Assembly: GCF_014649955.1 (NCBI RefSeq)
Contig: NZ_BMUA01000027.1
Location: forward strand, 34,422-98,421
Source of the DNA: Streptomyces violascens
GTDB lineage: Bacteria; Actinomycetota; Actinomycetes; Streptomycetales; Streptomycetaceae
Length of the DNA: 64,000 nucleotides
Direction of reading: 5' to 3'
In this document: piece by piece, positions 16,587 to 25,683 of the stretch
Position numbering within the stretch: the first letter of the stretch is position 1
Layout of the letters: every line of letters starts with the position of its first letter
Program-made: the position numbers and the translations under genes
The notes under the pieces: model-generated
What the model was told of the DNA's origin: nothing
The model's input: the letters and a program-made list of their open reading frames with translations, nothing else
Database searches by the model: none

Positions 16587-16771
16587 ACGGGAACCGTCCC
16601 GAGCCGGGTGAGGGGTTCCCGGCCGCGCTGGACGGCTGGACGGCCGCTGACTGGCAGGCCTACCGCGCCCGTGTAGCAGCCGGTGAAGGGTCGGCGGCCG
16701 TCGTGGACTCGATCAGTACCCGGCGGCGTGCGGCCAGCAGGGCCAAACCCGGCCCGCAGGCCGCGTCGTGA
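16583..16771 (+). CDS. Possible small coupled protein
   Basis: A 62-residue frame starting at TTG 16583, overlapping the preceding stop. It contains an amphipathic segment (GWTAADWQAYRARVAAGEGS) that reads like real protein, then a basic tail. Without an independent ribosome site it would depend on coupling. Uncertain. Confidence 0.35.
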   Translation: MNGNRPEPGEGFPAALDGWTAADWQAYRARVAAGEGSAAVVDSISTRRRAASRAKPGPQAAS

Positions 16772-17164
16772 AGCCGTTGTGCCGCCGAGGCGGTGCCGTC
16801 GCGCCCGGGGCTCGCCGTGCTGGGCCTGGCTCCGCCCGCACTGACTGTCGGCCCGCAGCTCGTGGACGCCCACGCCGCGCCGGGCGAAGTCTCCCGCGGA
16901 CGCCCCAACGCGCGGGGGTGCGTCGCGGGCTGGACAGGTGGGCAGGCAGGTTCGGGAAGATCGACGGTGACGACGAGGTGGCGGTCGGGCAGGCCCCGGA
17001 CGGGGACCGCCCTGTGACCCCGGCGGCGCGGTGCCCCCCGTGAAGCCCGCGCTGCCGGTCGAACTCCTTTGCGCCCCCAGGGGTTGCCTTCGGCTGATGG
17101 TTGTTCATGTGCCCAGAAACAGCGGACGGTTCCGATCCGCATGGCATGTTCATAGGCTTGTTTC

Positions 17165-17356
17165 ATGCCCCACACCCACCAGCACCGACAGCACCCTCTT
17201 GCTCTGGCCGGCCATGCCGGGGCCCTGACGCTCGCCGCGACGGTGCTCGCTACTGACTGGGAGGCGAGTCCGGTGGCCGAGTGGTCCCTGGTCGCCGCTC
17301 TGGTGATCATGATGTTCGCCGGAACGGCCCTGTCAGTCCGCGCCCGCAAGAGCTGA
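17165..17356 (+). CDS. Small two-helix membrane protein
   Basis: A 63-residue protein with two hydrophobic helices (LALAGHAGALTLAATVLA and WSLVAALVIMMFAGTALSV) and a basic end (RARKS). The His-rich start (MPHTHQHRQH) is odd. Upstream ribosome site is weak. No family recognised. Confidence 0.5.
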   Translation: MPHTHQHRQHPLALAGHAGALTLAATVLATDWEASPVAEWSLVAALVIMMFAGTALSVRARKS

Positions 17357-17725
17357 CCGGCTGTACGCGACGCCCCCTGGCCATACGACGTACTGTGCCC
17401 ACCACCTGATGATCTTTGCGCCGGGGCCCGGAGGGCGCGAGCACCGTCGTCGTTGAGCGTGCCCGTCAGGGCTGGCCGCTGGAGTTCCGGCTACGGCGTG
17501 AGTGGTCGGCCCGCCCCGGTTAGCAGCCAGGGCGGGGTCGACCTCCCTCGGCTATGAGGCCGAGGCTCCATCGTGTCCGCTGCCACGAACAGGATGGTCG
17601 CCGCCTTCTGGAACCACCAGGTGGCGGCTGCGCGCCGTGCGCCCTTGGCAGTGGGCGGCGGCAACGCTCCGGCCTTACCAGGGCCGGGTCCAGGAATCGT
17701 AGTCGGTGTCGAGCGGGCGCGTCTT
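17357..17725. other. Gene-poor region, nothing supported
   Basis: About 370 bases between the small membrane protein and the end of the SWIM gene. Several frames are open because of GC content, but none has a ribosome site or protein-like composition. Confidence 0.4.
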
Positions 17726-18961
17726 CTAGCCGCTGCGTCGGCGCGGGCGAGCTGCGGTTCGTGCGGCGCGATATGCCTGGGCCGGGTCGGCCGAGGGGCC
17801 GGCGACGGGTTGCCAGGCACCGTACGGGGCCCGGTAGGGGTACCAGCGTCCGTCGGGCCCGTAGCGCAGTTGGATGCCGGCGGCGGTGTCGGTGATTCGG
17901 TTGTCCTCGCACTCGACGATGGCCATGGGTGCCGGCCGCAGGGGCTGGATGTCGGCTTGGGCGCGGGCGAGGACGTCGTGGTCGACGGCGAAGGGTTCGA
18001 GGTAGGCAGCGGCGCCGGACGGGCCGCCGTAGGTGTGGGCGAGCGTGAGGTGGCCCATGGCGACGATGTCGAGGCCGAGGTGGTCCATGGCGGCCTGACG
18101 GAAGGGTGCGCCGTGCGGGAGGGCGATGAACCGGGCGAGGTCGCTGGCGGTGTCAGGGCAAAGCGGCGTGTCGTTCCCGGCCAGGAGGCTCTGGGCGCGG
18201 TGGGCGGCGTCTGCGGCCAGCGCGGTGAGCGCCTGGAGGTCCGGCAGTTGTGCCGGCGGCGGATCGAGGGCGCTGGTCAGTACCGGGTGCGCCTGTGTGA
18301 GGTCGAGGTCGGCCGGCTCGGGCATCGCGGCGGTGGGAGTCAGCGGAATGGTGGTGCGGGGCGGACGCGTCGGATCGGCCGGCGAGGCTGGTGACGGTTC
18401 GGGCGTCCGGGGCGGGGGTTGTCGGGGGACTGCCGTGCTGGGCGTGGTGCGCAGGCGGTTCTTCAGGTGCTGGTGGGGGCGGCCGCGCAGGGTGAACAGC
18501 GGGGCTGGGCTGGTGCGGAGCCGTTCGGCGAGAAGGAGTCCGGTGGCGACGGAGTGCGCGCACGGCGAGGAGGTAACCGGGTCGGGGGTGCAGGTGCATG
18601 TGTGGGAGATGTCCTGCGGTGGAGGGACCAGGGGGATACCGGCGGTGTGGGCGGGGTCGGCGAGGATGTCGCTGATGGCTGCCGTGCCGGCGATGCGTGC
18701 GGCATCGGGGTGGGCGGCGATCGAGTCCTCGATGCGGTCCCACTGCTGGGGGGAGAGTTCGTCGACCAGGAGACGGGGTCGGGCGACGCGGCCGTCGGGC
18801 AGGGGGAACTTACTGGTGGCGAAGCCCTGGTTGACGTTGAGCGAGGCGGTGCCGGTGGCGAGCAGGCGCCGTGCGGCGTCCAGGAGCGCGGCGTCGGCGG
18901 TTGCGGTGAGGGCCGCGGTCAGGGCGCGGGCCCAGCCGGCGGTGGTGTGCTGGATGCTCAT
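17726..18961 (-). CDS. SWIM zinc-finger protein, partner of SNF2 helicase
   Basis: A 411-residue protein. Residues ~120-145 hold a SWIM signature CxC-x(n)-CxH: HTCTCTPDP then SSPCAHSVA. SWIM fingers bind DNA or protein and in bacteria are often encoded beside SNF2 helicases. The first 110 residues match the usual pre-SWIM region; a long Pro-rich linker (~170-235) leads to a helical C-terminal part and a short beta end (YGPDGRWYPYRAPYG). It overlaps the upstream helicase gene by ATGA, so the two are co-translated. A joint role in DNA repair or defence is inference. Confidence 0.75.
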   Translation of the reverse strand: MSIQHTTAGWARALTAALTATADAALLDAARRLLATGTASLNVNQGFATSKFPLPDGRVARPRLLVDELSPQQWDRIEDSIAAHPDAARIAGTAAISDILADPAHTAGIPLVPPPQDISHTCTCTPDPVTSSPCAHSVATGLLLAERLRTSPAPLFTLRGRPHQHLKNRLRTTPSTAVPRQPPPRTPEPSPASPADPTRPPRTTIPLTPTAAMPEPADLDLTQAHPVLTSALDPPPAQLPDLQALTALAADAAHRAQSLLAGNDTPLCPDTASDLARFIALPHGAPFRQAAMDHLGLDIVAMGHLTLAHTYGGPSGAAAYLEPFAVDHDVLARAQADIQPLRPAPMAIVECEDNRITDTAAGIQLRYGPDGRWYPYRAPYGAWQPVAGPSADPAQAYRAARTAARPRRRSG

Positions 18962-21900
18962 CGGCGTGCTCCCAGGGTCACGAGGTCGGCGAGTTCACGG
19001 TCGGTGAGCTGGGTGAGGGCGTGGTCGCCGCCGGTGAGGACCGCGGACTGCAGGGCGCGCTTGTGGTGAAGGAGTTCGTCGATGCGGTCCTCGACGGTGT
19101 GCTCGGTGATCAGGCGGTGGACGGTGACGGTCTGGTGCTGGCCGATGCGGTGGGCGCGGTCGGTCGCCTGATCCTCGACGGCGGCGTTCCAGCTGCGGTC
19201 GTAGTGGATGACGTGGCCGGCGCGGGTGAGGTTCAGGCCTGTTCCGGCGGCCTTGAGCGACAGGATCATCACGGGGTGCCTGCCTGCTTGGAAGGCGTCG
19301 ACCATGCGCTGCCGCTCGGGCAGGGGCGTTGCGCCGTGCAGGAAGAGCGGGTCGTAGCCCAGGTTGCCGAGGTGGGTGGTGAGCAGGTGGCCCATGGCGA
19401 CGTAGCTGGTGAACACCAGGGCGGCCTCGCCGCGCAGCCGGATGGTCTCCACCAGTTCCGTCAGGGCCGCGGCCTTGGCCGAACGCGCGGTGAACGCGGC
19501 TGATTCGGCCGGGTGGGGCGGGGGTTCGCGCAGGTAGTGGGCGGGGTGGTTGGTGATCTGCTTCAGCGCGGTCAGCAGTTTGAAGACGAGGCCGTTGCGG
19601 GTGGTGCCGCTGCTTGCCTGGATCTGCTGGAGGGTTTCGCGTACGAGGGCTTCGTAGAGGCCGGCCTGCTCGGGCGTGAGCTGTACCAGGCGGGGCTGGT
19701 CGATTTTCGCGGGGAGTTCCGGGGCGATCCCGGGGTCGGTCTTGCGTCGCCGCAGGAGGAACGGGCCGATGACGCGGCCGAGTTCGGTGGCCTCGGGGCC
19801 GCCCGGGTCCTTCTCCGCCGCGTTCGCCCACCGGGTCCGGAAGGCTTGCAGTTTCCCGAACAGGGACGGGTTGGCCCAGTCGAGCAGGGCCCACAGCTCG
19901 GAGAGGTTGTTCTCGACGGGGGTGCCGGTCAGGGCCAGGCGCGTGGTGGAGGGCAGGGTGCGCAGCTGCCGGGCGGTGGCGGAGGAGGGGTTCTTTCCGT
20001 GCTGGGCTTCATCCGCTACGACCAGTGCCCAGGTTCGGGTGGCGAGGCGGGCTTTGTCCCGGCGCAGGACGCCGTAGGTGGTGACCACCACCGTGGTGTC
20101 GGTGACCGCGTCCAGGGTGCGTTCGGGCCCGTGGTAGGCGAGGACGGGCAGGTTCGGGGTGAACCGGGCTGCTTCGCGGCACCAGTTGGTGACCAGGGAG
20201 GCCGGGCAGATCACCAGGGTGGGGCCGAGGGTGTGCTGCTGGTGGTGGAGGGTGAAAGCGAGCGCGGTGAGGGTTTTTCCCAGGCCCATTTCGTCGGCGA
20301 GGACGGCGCCGAATCCGAGGCGGGTGGTGTGCGCGAGCCAGGTCAGGGCCCGCTGCTGGTAGCCGCGCAGTGTCGCGCGCAGCCCGGGCGGGGCAGGCAG
20401 CGGGGTGTGGTGGTGTTCGCCGCTGTGCAGCACGCCGATCATGTCGGCGAGCTTCCCGGCGGGCCGGCAGGGGACGACGGCGTCGTCGACGGTGACGGTG
20501 CCGGTCAGGGCCGCGGTCAGCGCTTGCGTCCCGGGCAACTGTCCCAGCAGGCGGTGGCGGGCGCGACGGCGCAGGACGGGGTCGGCCAGGACCCACTGCC
20601 CGCGTACCCGTACCAGGGGCCGGGCCGCCTCGGCCAGGGCGTCCATTTCTTCCTCGCTCAACACCGTCCCGTTCAGGGCTACTTGCCACCTGAAGTCGAG
20701 CAGCGCGGTCACGCTGAACCGCGGCGGCTCCCCCGGGGCGGCCGGCTGGCCGCCGGTGCGGTCGCGGGGGTCGGGGTCGGTGCCGATGATCGCGGCGGTC
20801 TGCAGGGCGGTGCGCAGCCGCTCTGGCCACACCACCCGCACGCCCGCGTCGGCGAGTTCCCTCTCCTGCTCCAGCAGCATCTCGATCGCCTCGGCGGGCA
20901 GCGTGCAGCGCCGCGGGTTGTCCTGGCCGGCGAGTACGGCCAGGGCCGGGCACCGGCGCGCGGCCCGGCGCAGGGCGCGCCGCACCTGCGGCCGTACCGC
21001 GGCCGCTCCCTCACCGGCCAGGCGTGCCGCTCCCGACCAGACCTGGCTGGCGGCCACCGGGCCCTCGGAATCGGTGTCCGTGTCGGCGGGGGCCAGGCAG
21101 AGGTCGGCGGTGAGGCGGCCCGCGGCGGCCTGGTCGTCGCTCGGGTGCGCGATGTGCAGGAGCAGCAGCGGGGCCGGGCCGCCGTCGACCTGGTCCTCCA
21201 CCCGGTCCAGCCATCCGCGCACCGCGCGTTCGTCAGCGGCCTCCAGTGGCTGCGCGCGGCTCGCCGTCCAGGGGGTGGCGTCGAAGAGGGCGGCGGCCGG
21301 GGTGCGCAGGAGTGCGTCGGCGATCGCGTCGCAGCAGGCGGTGAGTATCTGGCGGGCCGGCACCGGGTGGGGCACCGCGTCGGGGGGCGCGGCGGCGGCG
21401 AGGGAGGTCAGTGCGTCCTCGGCGGTCGGCGGGATCGGGCCGACGCGCCACACCGCCTCGCCGCTGTCGGTGAGGGCGGGGTAGACGAGTCGGGCGGCGA
21501 TGAGCTGCAGGGCGATGTGCAGGGCCCGCTGCCAGAACACCACCGTCGAGCTCGCGCCGCTGTGCGTTTGGTGCAGGAGAGGCAGGCCGTCCAGGAGCGG
21601 TACCCGCCAGCCGGCGGTGCCGTCCGGGCGGTGTCCGGCGGTGAGCGGGTCGGGCAGGCCTGTCATCGGCAGGCTCCGCCGTCCGCTGTCCTGCACCCAC
21701 CAGGCGGCAGGCTGGCCGGCCCCGGCGGGTACGAACACGACCGCGCAGCCGCAGGTGATGGCGTCCAGCAGCAGGGCGGGCGCCGGCCTGTCCCCCACCT
21801 CCAGCACGGGACGCTCCGGATCCCGCACGGCGGCCGGGGCGGGCGGCGGTGCGGCGGCAGCCTGTTCCAACTTCCTTGGAGGCAGGTCGGCGCCGGGGCG

Positions 21901-23199
21901 GCCGGGAGCGTCGGCGGGTGTGGGGGTGGTGTGGCCGATGGAGCTGAGCTTGCGGAGCAGCTTCAGTGCCGCCGCCCGGCGTGCCGTGCTCTTGTCCGGG
22001 CCAGCGGCGGTCGCCGTGACCTGGGTGTCGGTGTCCCGGTGCCGGCAGGTGTAGGTGCACTCTGTGCGTGAGTCCCTCGTGCGCAGGATGGACTCGGGTT
22101 TGGTGATGGTCTCGAGCTGGTGGTGTTTGTTGAGGAACTTGACCGGGTCCTGGCCCTGCCCGGGGATCGTGATCTTGGGAGGCTTCGACGGCTTGTCCTC
22201 GATCATGCCGGTGGGTTCGGGCAGGCCGGCCAGCTGGGCGAGCAGCGCGCAGGCGGCCAAGTGCCGGGCCGCTTTGCGAGTGTCCGAGGACCGTGTCGGG
22301 CCGGTCGATGTCCCCGTCCCTGTCCGGAGTTGGGCCCGGACGTGGTGGCGGCCCTGCGTGTCGGCCGGTTCTTCCTGGTAGGTCAGGCCGTGGTCCTCGC
22401 CGTGGTGTTCGGCGTGCCAGTGCAGCATCCGGGCCGGGGCCGGGGGCATCAGCGCGGCTCGTTGGAGTGCCGCCGTCCGTACGGCTGTCCATGCCTGTCC
22501 GCGGGCGGCCAGGAGCAGGAGGTAGATGTCGCGGTGGCGCAGCCGTCCGGCGTGGGCGCGGTGCAGCGCCTCCTCCTCGACCTCGGGTCCCGGTCCTTGC
22601 CCGGCTTCGATGTCTCGGCGCAGGTACTGGGCGAAGACTTCCGACGGCATGCCCGGCAGGATCAGGCGCTCCGCGGCCCCGCCGGCGGCCTGCCGCTCTC
22701 CGGGCAGCGCGGCACCGGCCAGGCGGGCCAACAGGGCGAGCGCCGCACGGTCTTTGGCCTCGCGGCGGGTGGGGGCGCTCTGCGCGGGACCGGTGACCTG
22801 GGATCCGGCGGGACCGACCACGGCGGCGATCGTGACCCCAGGGGCTGCTCCCTCAGAGGCGAGCTCGTCGAAGCGGGGTGGCGGCCACACCTCGACCTGG
22901 GTGTGGGTGGCCAGGACCTGCCGGGCGGTTTCGAAGTTGCCGGCCAGTCCATCCATGACGGCCTGCCGTGCGGGTGCCCAGCCCGGAGCGTCTGTCGTGG
23001 CCAGCAGGACCAGCCGCATGTCGCGCACGCTCAGCAGGCCGGCACGGCTGCGCCGCACCACGTCGTGAGCCATCAAGGCGTGGCCGGCGTCCGATCCGGC
23101 GAGGTCCTTGAGCGCCTCGTGCCACTGGTCCGGGTCCAGCGCCGCTATGTCCTGGCCCTCCCGGATCACCTGCGTACCGGCTGCTGCCGTGAAACTCAA
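18958..23199 (-). CDS. SNF2-family helicase with three dsRBD-like N-terminal units
   Basis: A 1413-residue protein. The C-terminal ~480 residues are a complete SNF2 translocase: motif I ADEMGLGKT (~residue 967), motif II ADEAQHGKN (~1063), TGTPVENN (motif III region), and motif VI AHRIGQHQ (~1353). The first 430 residues contain three segments (~90-162, ~254-326, ~351-420) ending in a K/R..A...AA..LL..L helix. The third, with DPVKFLNKHHQ and TARRAAALKLLRKL, follows the order of a double-stranded-RNA-binding domain. Two helical spacers (~38-88, ~196-251) also resemble each other. The middle region is typical of bacterial SNF2 proteins. RNA binding is inference. Confidence 0.8.
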   Translation of the reverse strand: MSFTAAAGTQVIREGQDIAALDPDQWHEALKDLAGSDAGHALMAHDVVRRSRAGLLSVRDMRLVLLATTDAPGWAPARQAVMDGLAGNFETARQVLATHTQVEVWPPPRFDELASEGAAPGVTIAAVVGPAGSQVTGPAQSAPTRREAKDRAALALLARLAGAALPGERQAAGGAAERLILPGMPSEVFAQYLRRDIEAGQGPGPEVEEEALHRAHAGRLRHRDIYLLLLAARGQAWTAVRTAALQRAALMPPAPARMLHWHAEHHGEDHGLTYQEEPADTQGRHHVRAQLRTGTGTSTGPTRSSDTRKAARHLAACALLAQLAGLPEPTGMIEDKPSKPPKITIPGQGQDPVKFLNKHHQLETITKPESILRTRDSRTECTYTCRHRDTDTQVTATAAGPDKSTARRAAALKLLRKLSSIGHTTPTPADAPGRPGADLPPRKLEQAAAAPPPAPAAVRDPERPVLEVGDRPAPALLLDAITCGCAVVFVPAGAGQPAAWWVQDSGRRSLPMTGLPDPLTAGHRPDGTAGWRVPLLDGLPLLHQTHSGASSTVVFWQRALHIALQLIAARLVYPALTDSGEAVWRVGPIPPTAEDALTSLAAAAPPDAVPHPVPARQILTACCDAIADALLRTPAAALFDATPWTASRAQPLEAADERAVRGWLDRVEDQVDGGPAPLLLLHIAHPSDDQAAAGRLTADLCLAPADTDTDSEGPVAASQVWSGAARLAGEGAAAVRPQVRRALRRAARRCPALAVLAGQDNPRRCTLPAEAIEMLLEQERELADAGVRVVWPERLRTALQTAAIIGTDPDPRDRTGGQPAAPGEPPRFSVTALLDFRWQVALNGTVLSEEEMDALAEAARPLVRVRGQWVLADPVLRRRARHRLLGQLPGTQALTAALTGTVTVDDAVVPCRPAGKLADMIGVLHSGEHHHTPLPAPPGLRATLRGYQQRALTWLAHTTRLGFGAVLADEMGLGKTLTALAFTLHHQQHTLGPTLVICPASLVTNWCREAARFTPNLPVLAYHGPERTLDAVTDTTVVVTTYGVLRRDKARLATRTWALVVADEAQHGKNPSSATARQLRTLPSTTRLALTGTPVENNLSELWALLDWANPSLFGKLQAFRTRWANAAEKDPGGPEATELGRVIGPFLLRRRKTDPGIAPELPAKIDQPRLVQLTPEQAGLYEALVRETLQQIQASSGTTRNGLVFKLLTALKQITNHPAHYLREPPPHPAESAAFTARSAKAAALTELVETIRLRGEAALVFTSYVAMGHLLTTHLGNLGYDPLFLHGATPLPERQRMVDAFQAGRHPVMILSLKAAGTGLNLTRAGHVIHYDRSWNAAVEDQATDRAHRIGQHQTVTVHRLITEHTVEDRIDELLHHKRALQSAVLTGGDHALTQLTDRELADLVTLGARR

Positions 23200-23676
23200 C
23201 TCCCGCTCCCCCTCACACGAGCCGCTGGCATCAGGGCCATACGGCGGTCACTGACGGCAGGACTTGCTCACAGTAAGGGAGGCCACCGACATGTCCACGG
23301 CTGTGACTCGCCACACCGTGCCGCGGACCGGCCGGAGGAGTTGACTGATGCCCAGGGCGTGTTACTACCTGTTCCCGAACCTTTTGGGGGCGGCTCCACC
23401 GCACTGGCCGACGAAGATGGTCGGCTGCCACGTTGCCCACGGCCAGCCAGGGTCGGGGACATGCTGTTCGCGAACAACATGTCCGCCGCCCCGTCCGTCA
23501 CGGTCACGGTTCCCAGACCGGCAGAACTCCGGGATGAACCTCCCTGGTGCTCCCTGGTTATTGGTGTCCCGTCTCCCTGTCATTGCCGCTGTCTCAGTAC
23601 GCCGACGAGACTGCCCCGAAGCCTCTGGGCGGCGTCTGGATGAGAGTCCTGCTTCGTCGGCAGCCCGCCGGGTTAC
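23200..23676. other. Upstream region of SNF2/SWIM operon
   Basis: About 480 bases with no convincing gene; frames are open on both strands but have no ribosome sites. The interval carries the palindrome at 23457-23484 and a related site at 23370, so it probably holds the operon promoter and its control sites. Confidence 0.5.
23370..23484. promoter_or_regulatory. TGTTCGCGAACA palindrome and related site
   Basis: A 28-base dyad (23457-23484) is perfect except for one base pair and centres on TGTTCGCGAACA. TGTTCCCGAAC at 23370-23380 is a weaker relative ~95 bases away. Both lie upstream of the helicase operon, as two operators for one dimeric repressor might. Confidence 0.5.
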
Positions 23677-23931
23677 TCAGGTGGTGCGGTCGGCTGCTCG
23701 CGCGTTCCTCTTGGCGGCGGCTGCCGCGTCCGCTGCCGCTGGATCCAGGAACTGGCGGACGGCCTCGCGGCTTTTGCCGGTGGCTCGGATGATGTCGGCC
23801 TGGCTGCGGCCCGAGTCCAGGGCTGCTTGGAGCCGTTGCGCTCGGCGCGTGCGCAGCTCGGCGGTCGCCTTGGCGAGCTCGGTGTCGTAGTCGGTGAGGA
23901 CTTTCCGGATCTCGTCATCGCTCATGGGCAT
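23677..23931 (-). CDS. Small helix-turn-helix protein
   Basis: An 84-residue protein. A helical, charged first half (DDEIRKVLTDYDTELAKATAE) is followed by an HTH (SGRSQADIIRATGKSREAVRQF). Size and layout fit a DNA-binding protein without an effector domain. The palindrome GTCTAGGCCTAGAC lies 20 bases upstream of its start, between it and the divergent gene at 24046, which suggests autoregulation. An alternative start 6 bases downstream (MSDDE) is possible. Confidence 0.65.
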   Translation of the reverse strand: MPMSDDEIRKVLTDYDTELAKATAELRTRRAQRLQAALDSGRSQADIIRATGKSREAVRQFLDPAAADAAAAAKRNARAADRTT

Positions 23932-23950
23932 ACCCAGAGGCTACCACCCA

Positions 23951-23993
23951 GTCTAGGCCTAGACTGACTTGACAATGCCAAGACCGTCTAGGC
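23951..23993. promoter_or_regulatory. GTCTAGGCCTAGAC operator and promoter
   Basis: A perfect 14-bp palindrome (23951-23964) lies just upstream of TTGACA (23969-23974). A half-site GTCTAGGC (23986-23993) sits between that -35 box and a likely -10 (CATCCT, 23993-23998, 18-base spacer). Repressor bound at both would block transcription of the gene at 24046. The HTH protein encoded divergently at 23931 is the obvious candidate. Confidence 0.55.
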
Positions 23994-24045
23994 ATCCTGG
24001 GGTCCTGAGGGAGCGGGGAGCCCGCACCGCCGAGAGGAGCCCACG

Positions 24046-24576
24046 ATGGACATCACCCAGGCCGAGGCCGCCGCCATCAACCGCAGCAAGGTCGTCATCG
24101 CCCGCGGCCACCTCGCTGGCTACAAGGGCTTCGCCATCGGCTACGGCTCCGCCTACGACAGCGTCCGCATCTACCTCACCGACGACAACGGAGACATCTT
24201 CGACAAGGTCAGCGTCTGCCGGTCGCAGGTAGACCTCGTGACCACTCCCGAGACGATCGACAAGGACAAGGAAGAGGCCCGGCAGGCAACCGCCCGCGGC
24301 GCGTCCGGTCACACACCCGACCCCAACGCCAGGCGGAAGACCCCTGAAGCCGCCGACAACACCGAGAACGTGCCCACCGCAACCGAAGACGCCGCCGGGC
24401 CTGCCGTCTACCACGCCCCGTCCGGCCTCACCATCACTTCGACCATCGGCAACGGGCCCGAGGGACACGAGGTGGTCCGCAAGTCGGTGGAGGAACTGCG
24501 CAAGCACGGATACCTGCCCGCCGACACCGTCTACCCCGTCCCCGCGGAACTCGCCGTCGCCTTCCTCGCCCCGTAA
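24046..24576 (+). CDS. Hypothetical protein under palindromic operator
   Basis: A 176-residue protein of unknown function. The first 70 residues look like a small beta domain (VVIARGHLAGYKGFAIGYGS, YLTDDNGDIFDKVSV). A low-complexity acidic linker (~75-125) leads to a short C-terminal domain (GLTITSTIGNGPEGHEVV). GAGAGGAG ribosome site. A strong terminator follows, so this is probably a single-gene unit controlled by the divergent HTH protein. Confidence 0.6.
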   Translation: MDITQAEAAAINRSKVVIARGHLAGYKGFAIGYGSAYDSVRIYLTDDNGDIFDKVSVCRSQVDLVTTPETIDKDKEEARQATARGASGHTPDPNARRKTPEAADNTENVPTATEDAAGPAVYHAPSGLTITSTIGNGPEGHEVVRKSVEELRKHGYLPADTVYPVPAELAVAFLAP

Positions 24577-24586
24577 CCACCCAACA

Positions 24587-24619
24587 CCAGTTGCCCCGCA
24601 CTGCCTGCGGGGCAACTGG
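24587..24619 (+). terminator. Strong hairpin terminator
   Basis: Perfect 13-bp arms (24587-24599 and 24607-24619, CCAGTTGCCCCGC and complement) with a 7-base loop, 10 bases after the stop of the preceding gene. No U-tract follows, as is common in Streptomyces. Confidence 0.7.
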
Positions 24620-24721
24620 CCCGCAGACCAGATCACGAGCACACCCCGCCCCGGTAGCCACACCCGAACTGCACTCCGCGACCGCATCGCCCCCTGTCCG
24701 CCTCATCAAGGAGTCCTCAAC

Positions 24722-25558
24722 TTGGGAACCCAGGCACCCACACCCGCCCTCGCCCTGGCCCTGACTGCGGTCGTCTCCCCTGGCGACCACTTCCTGCAGG
24801 ACAGCCGCAGCAGGCCCGAACTCGCCCAGATGCTCACGCACTTCGACGCTCTCGGGCGCGGCGTGGCGACGGCCCTCAACGCCCGTGATGTCGAGGGCGG
24901 CTGGACCCACACCATCCATCCCGCCTACTGGGGCAACGTGACGGTGGGCCACCGCGACGGGATGAGCTTCGCCCTCCAGCACCACAGTCGTAGCCGCAAG
25001 GGCTCGGCCGGCCGGCGCCTGCGCGTCGAGGCCGGGTACCCGCACGGCTACTGCGGGTGGCGCGCCGAGCCGATCACCGTGTCGATGGACCGCGCGCCGG
25101 ACGCCATCGCCGCCGACGTCCTGCGGCGGCTGATGCCCGCCTACCGCGACACCATCCGCGACGCGCTGGCAGACGCCCGCCAGCGTGAAGCGGAGCGCCA
25201 GGCGCGCAGCGCATTGAACGAGCGCATCGAGCAGCTCGTGCCGGGCCTTCACGGCATCGGTGGGCTGCGCCCCAGCAACGCTCCCTCCCGTGACACCTCG
25301 TACTGGCCCGGAAGCGCCTATGTGCCGGACGGCCAGGCCGCGTTGCCCGTCGGCGGGAGGGTGATCCTGAGCCGCGACGCGAGCGAGGTGGAGCTCCGCC
25401 TCACCCACGTGGCGCCCGCGCTCGCCCTGGAGCTCCTCGACTATCTGCGCCGCCGCGGCGTGGTCACGGGCCAGGCGCGGGCCCTCGACAAGCCGGCCCG
25501 CATCATCGCCGGCGAGCTGCTCCCCACCCCGCGTACGGCCGGTGGCGTGGCCCCGTAA
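24722..25558 (+). CDS. Hypothetical protein
   Basis: A 278-residue protein of unknown function. TTG start placed by an AAGGAG site at 24707-24712. A basic segment in the middle (QHHSRSRKGSAGRRLRVEAG) and a helical, charged segment (RDALADARQREAERQARSAL) precede a small C-terminal alpha/beta domain (VEVELRLTHV-like, residues ~220-260). No catalytic motif, signal or membrane helix. Confidence 0.55.
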   Translation: MGTQAPTPALALALTAVVSPGDHFLQDSRSRPELAQMLTHFDALGRGVATALNARDVEGGWTHTIHPAYWGNVTVGHRDGMSFALQHHSRSRKGSAGRRLRVEAGYPHGYCGWRAEPITVSMDRAPDAIAADVLRRLMPAYRDTIRDALADARQREAERQARSALNERIEQLVPGLHGIGGLRPSNAPSRDTSYWPGSAYVPDGQAALPVGGRVILSRDASEVELRLTHVAPALALELLDYLRRRGVVTGQARALDKPARIIAGELLPTPRTAGGVAP

Positions 25559-25683
25559 CGGGCGTAGTCCCTGCTGGTCGGGCGAGGCTGAACCACGCTG
25601 TGCCGCCCGGCAGTGGCGCCGACCCGCGGTATCGCTGCGTGGGGCCGGACCTCGTCTTGGGTGCGGCCGGAGCGCTGTTGTCG

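Noticed and set aside
16768..17043. Plus ORF overlapping the 62-residue frame, and minus ORFs over 16.66-17.35 kb
   Set aside because: GTGA overlap is suggestive, but composition is Arg/Pro-rich on both strands and no motif or ribosome site supports either.
19513..22071. Plus-strand ORF of 852 residues
   Set aside because: Antisense shadow of the SNF2 helicase, Gly/Arg-rich.
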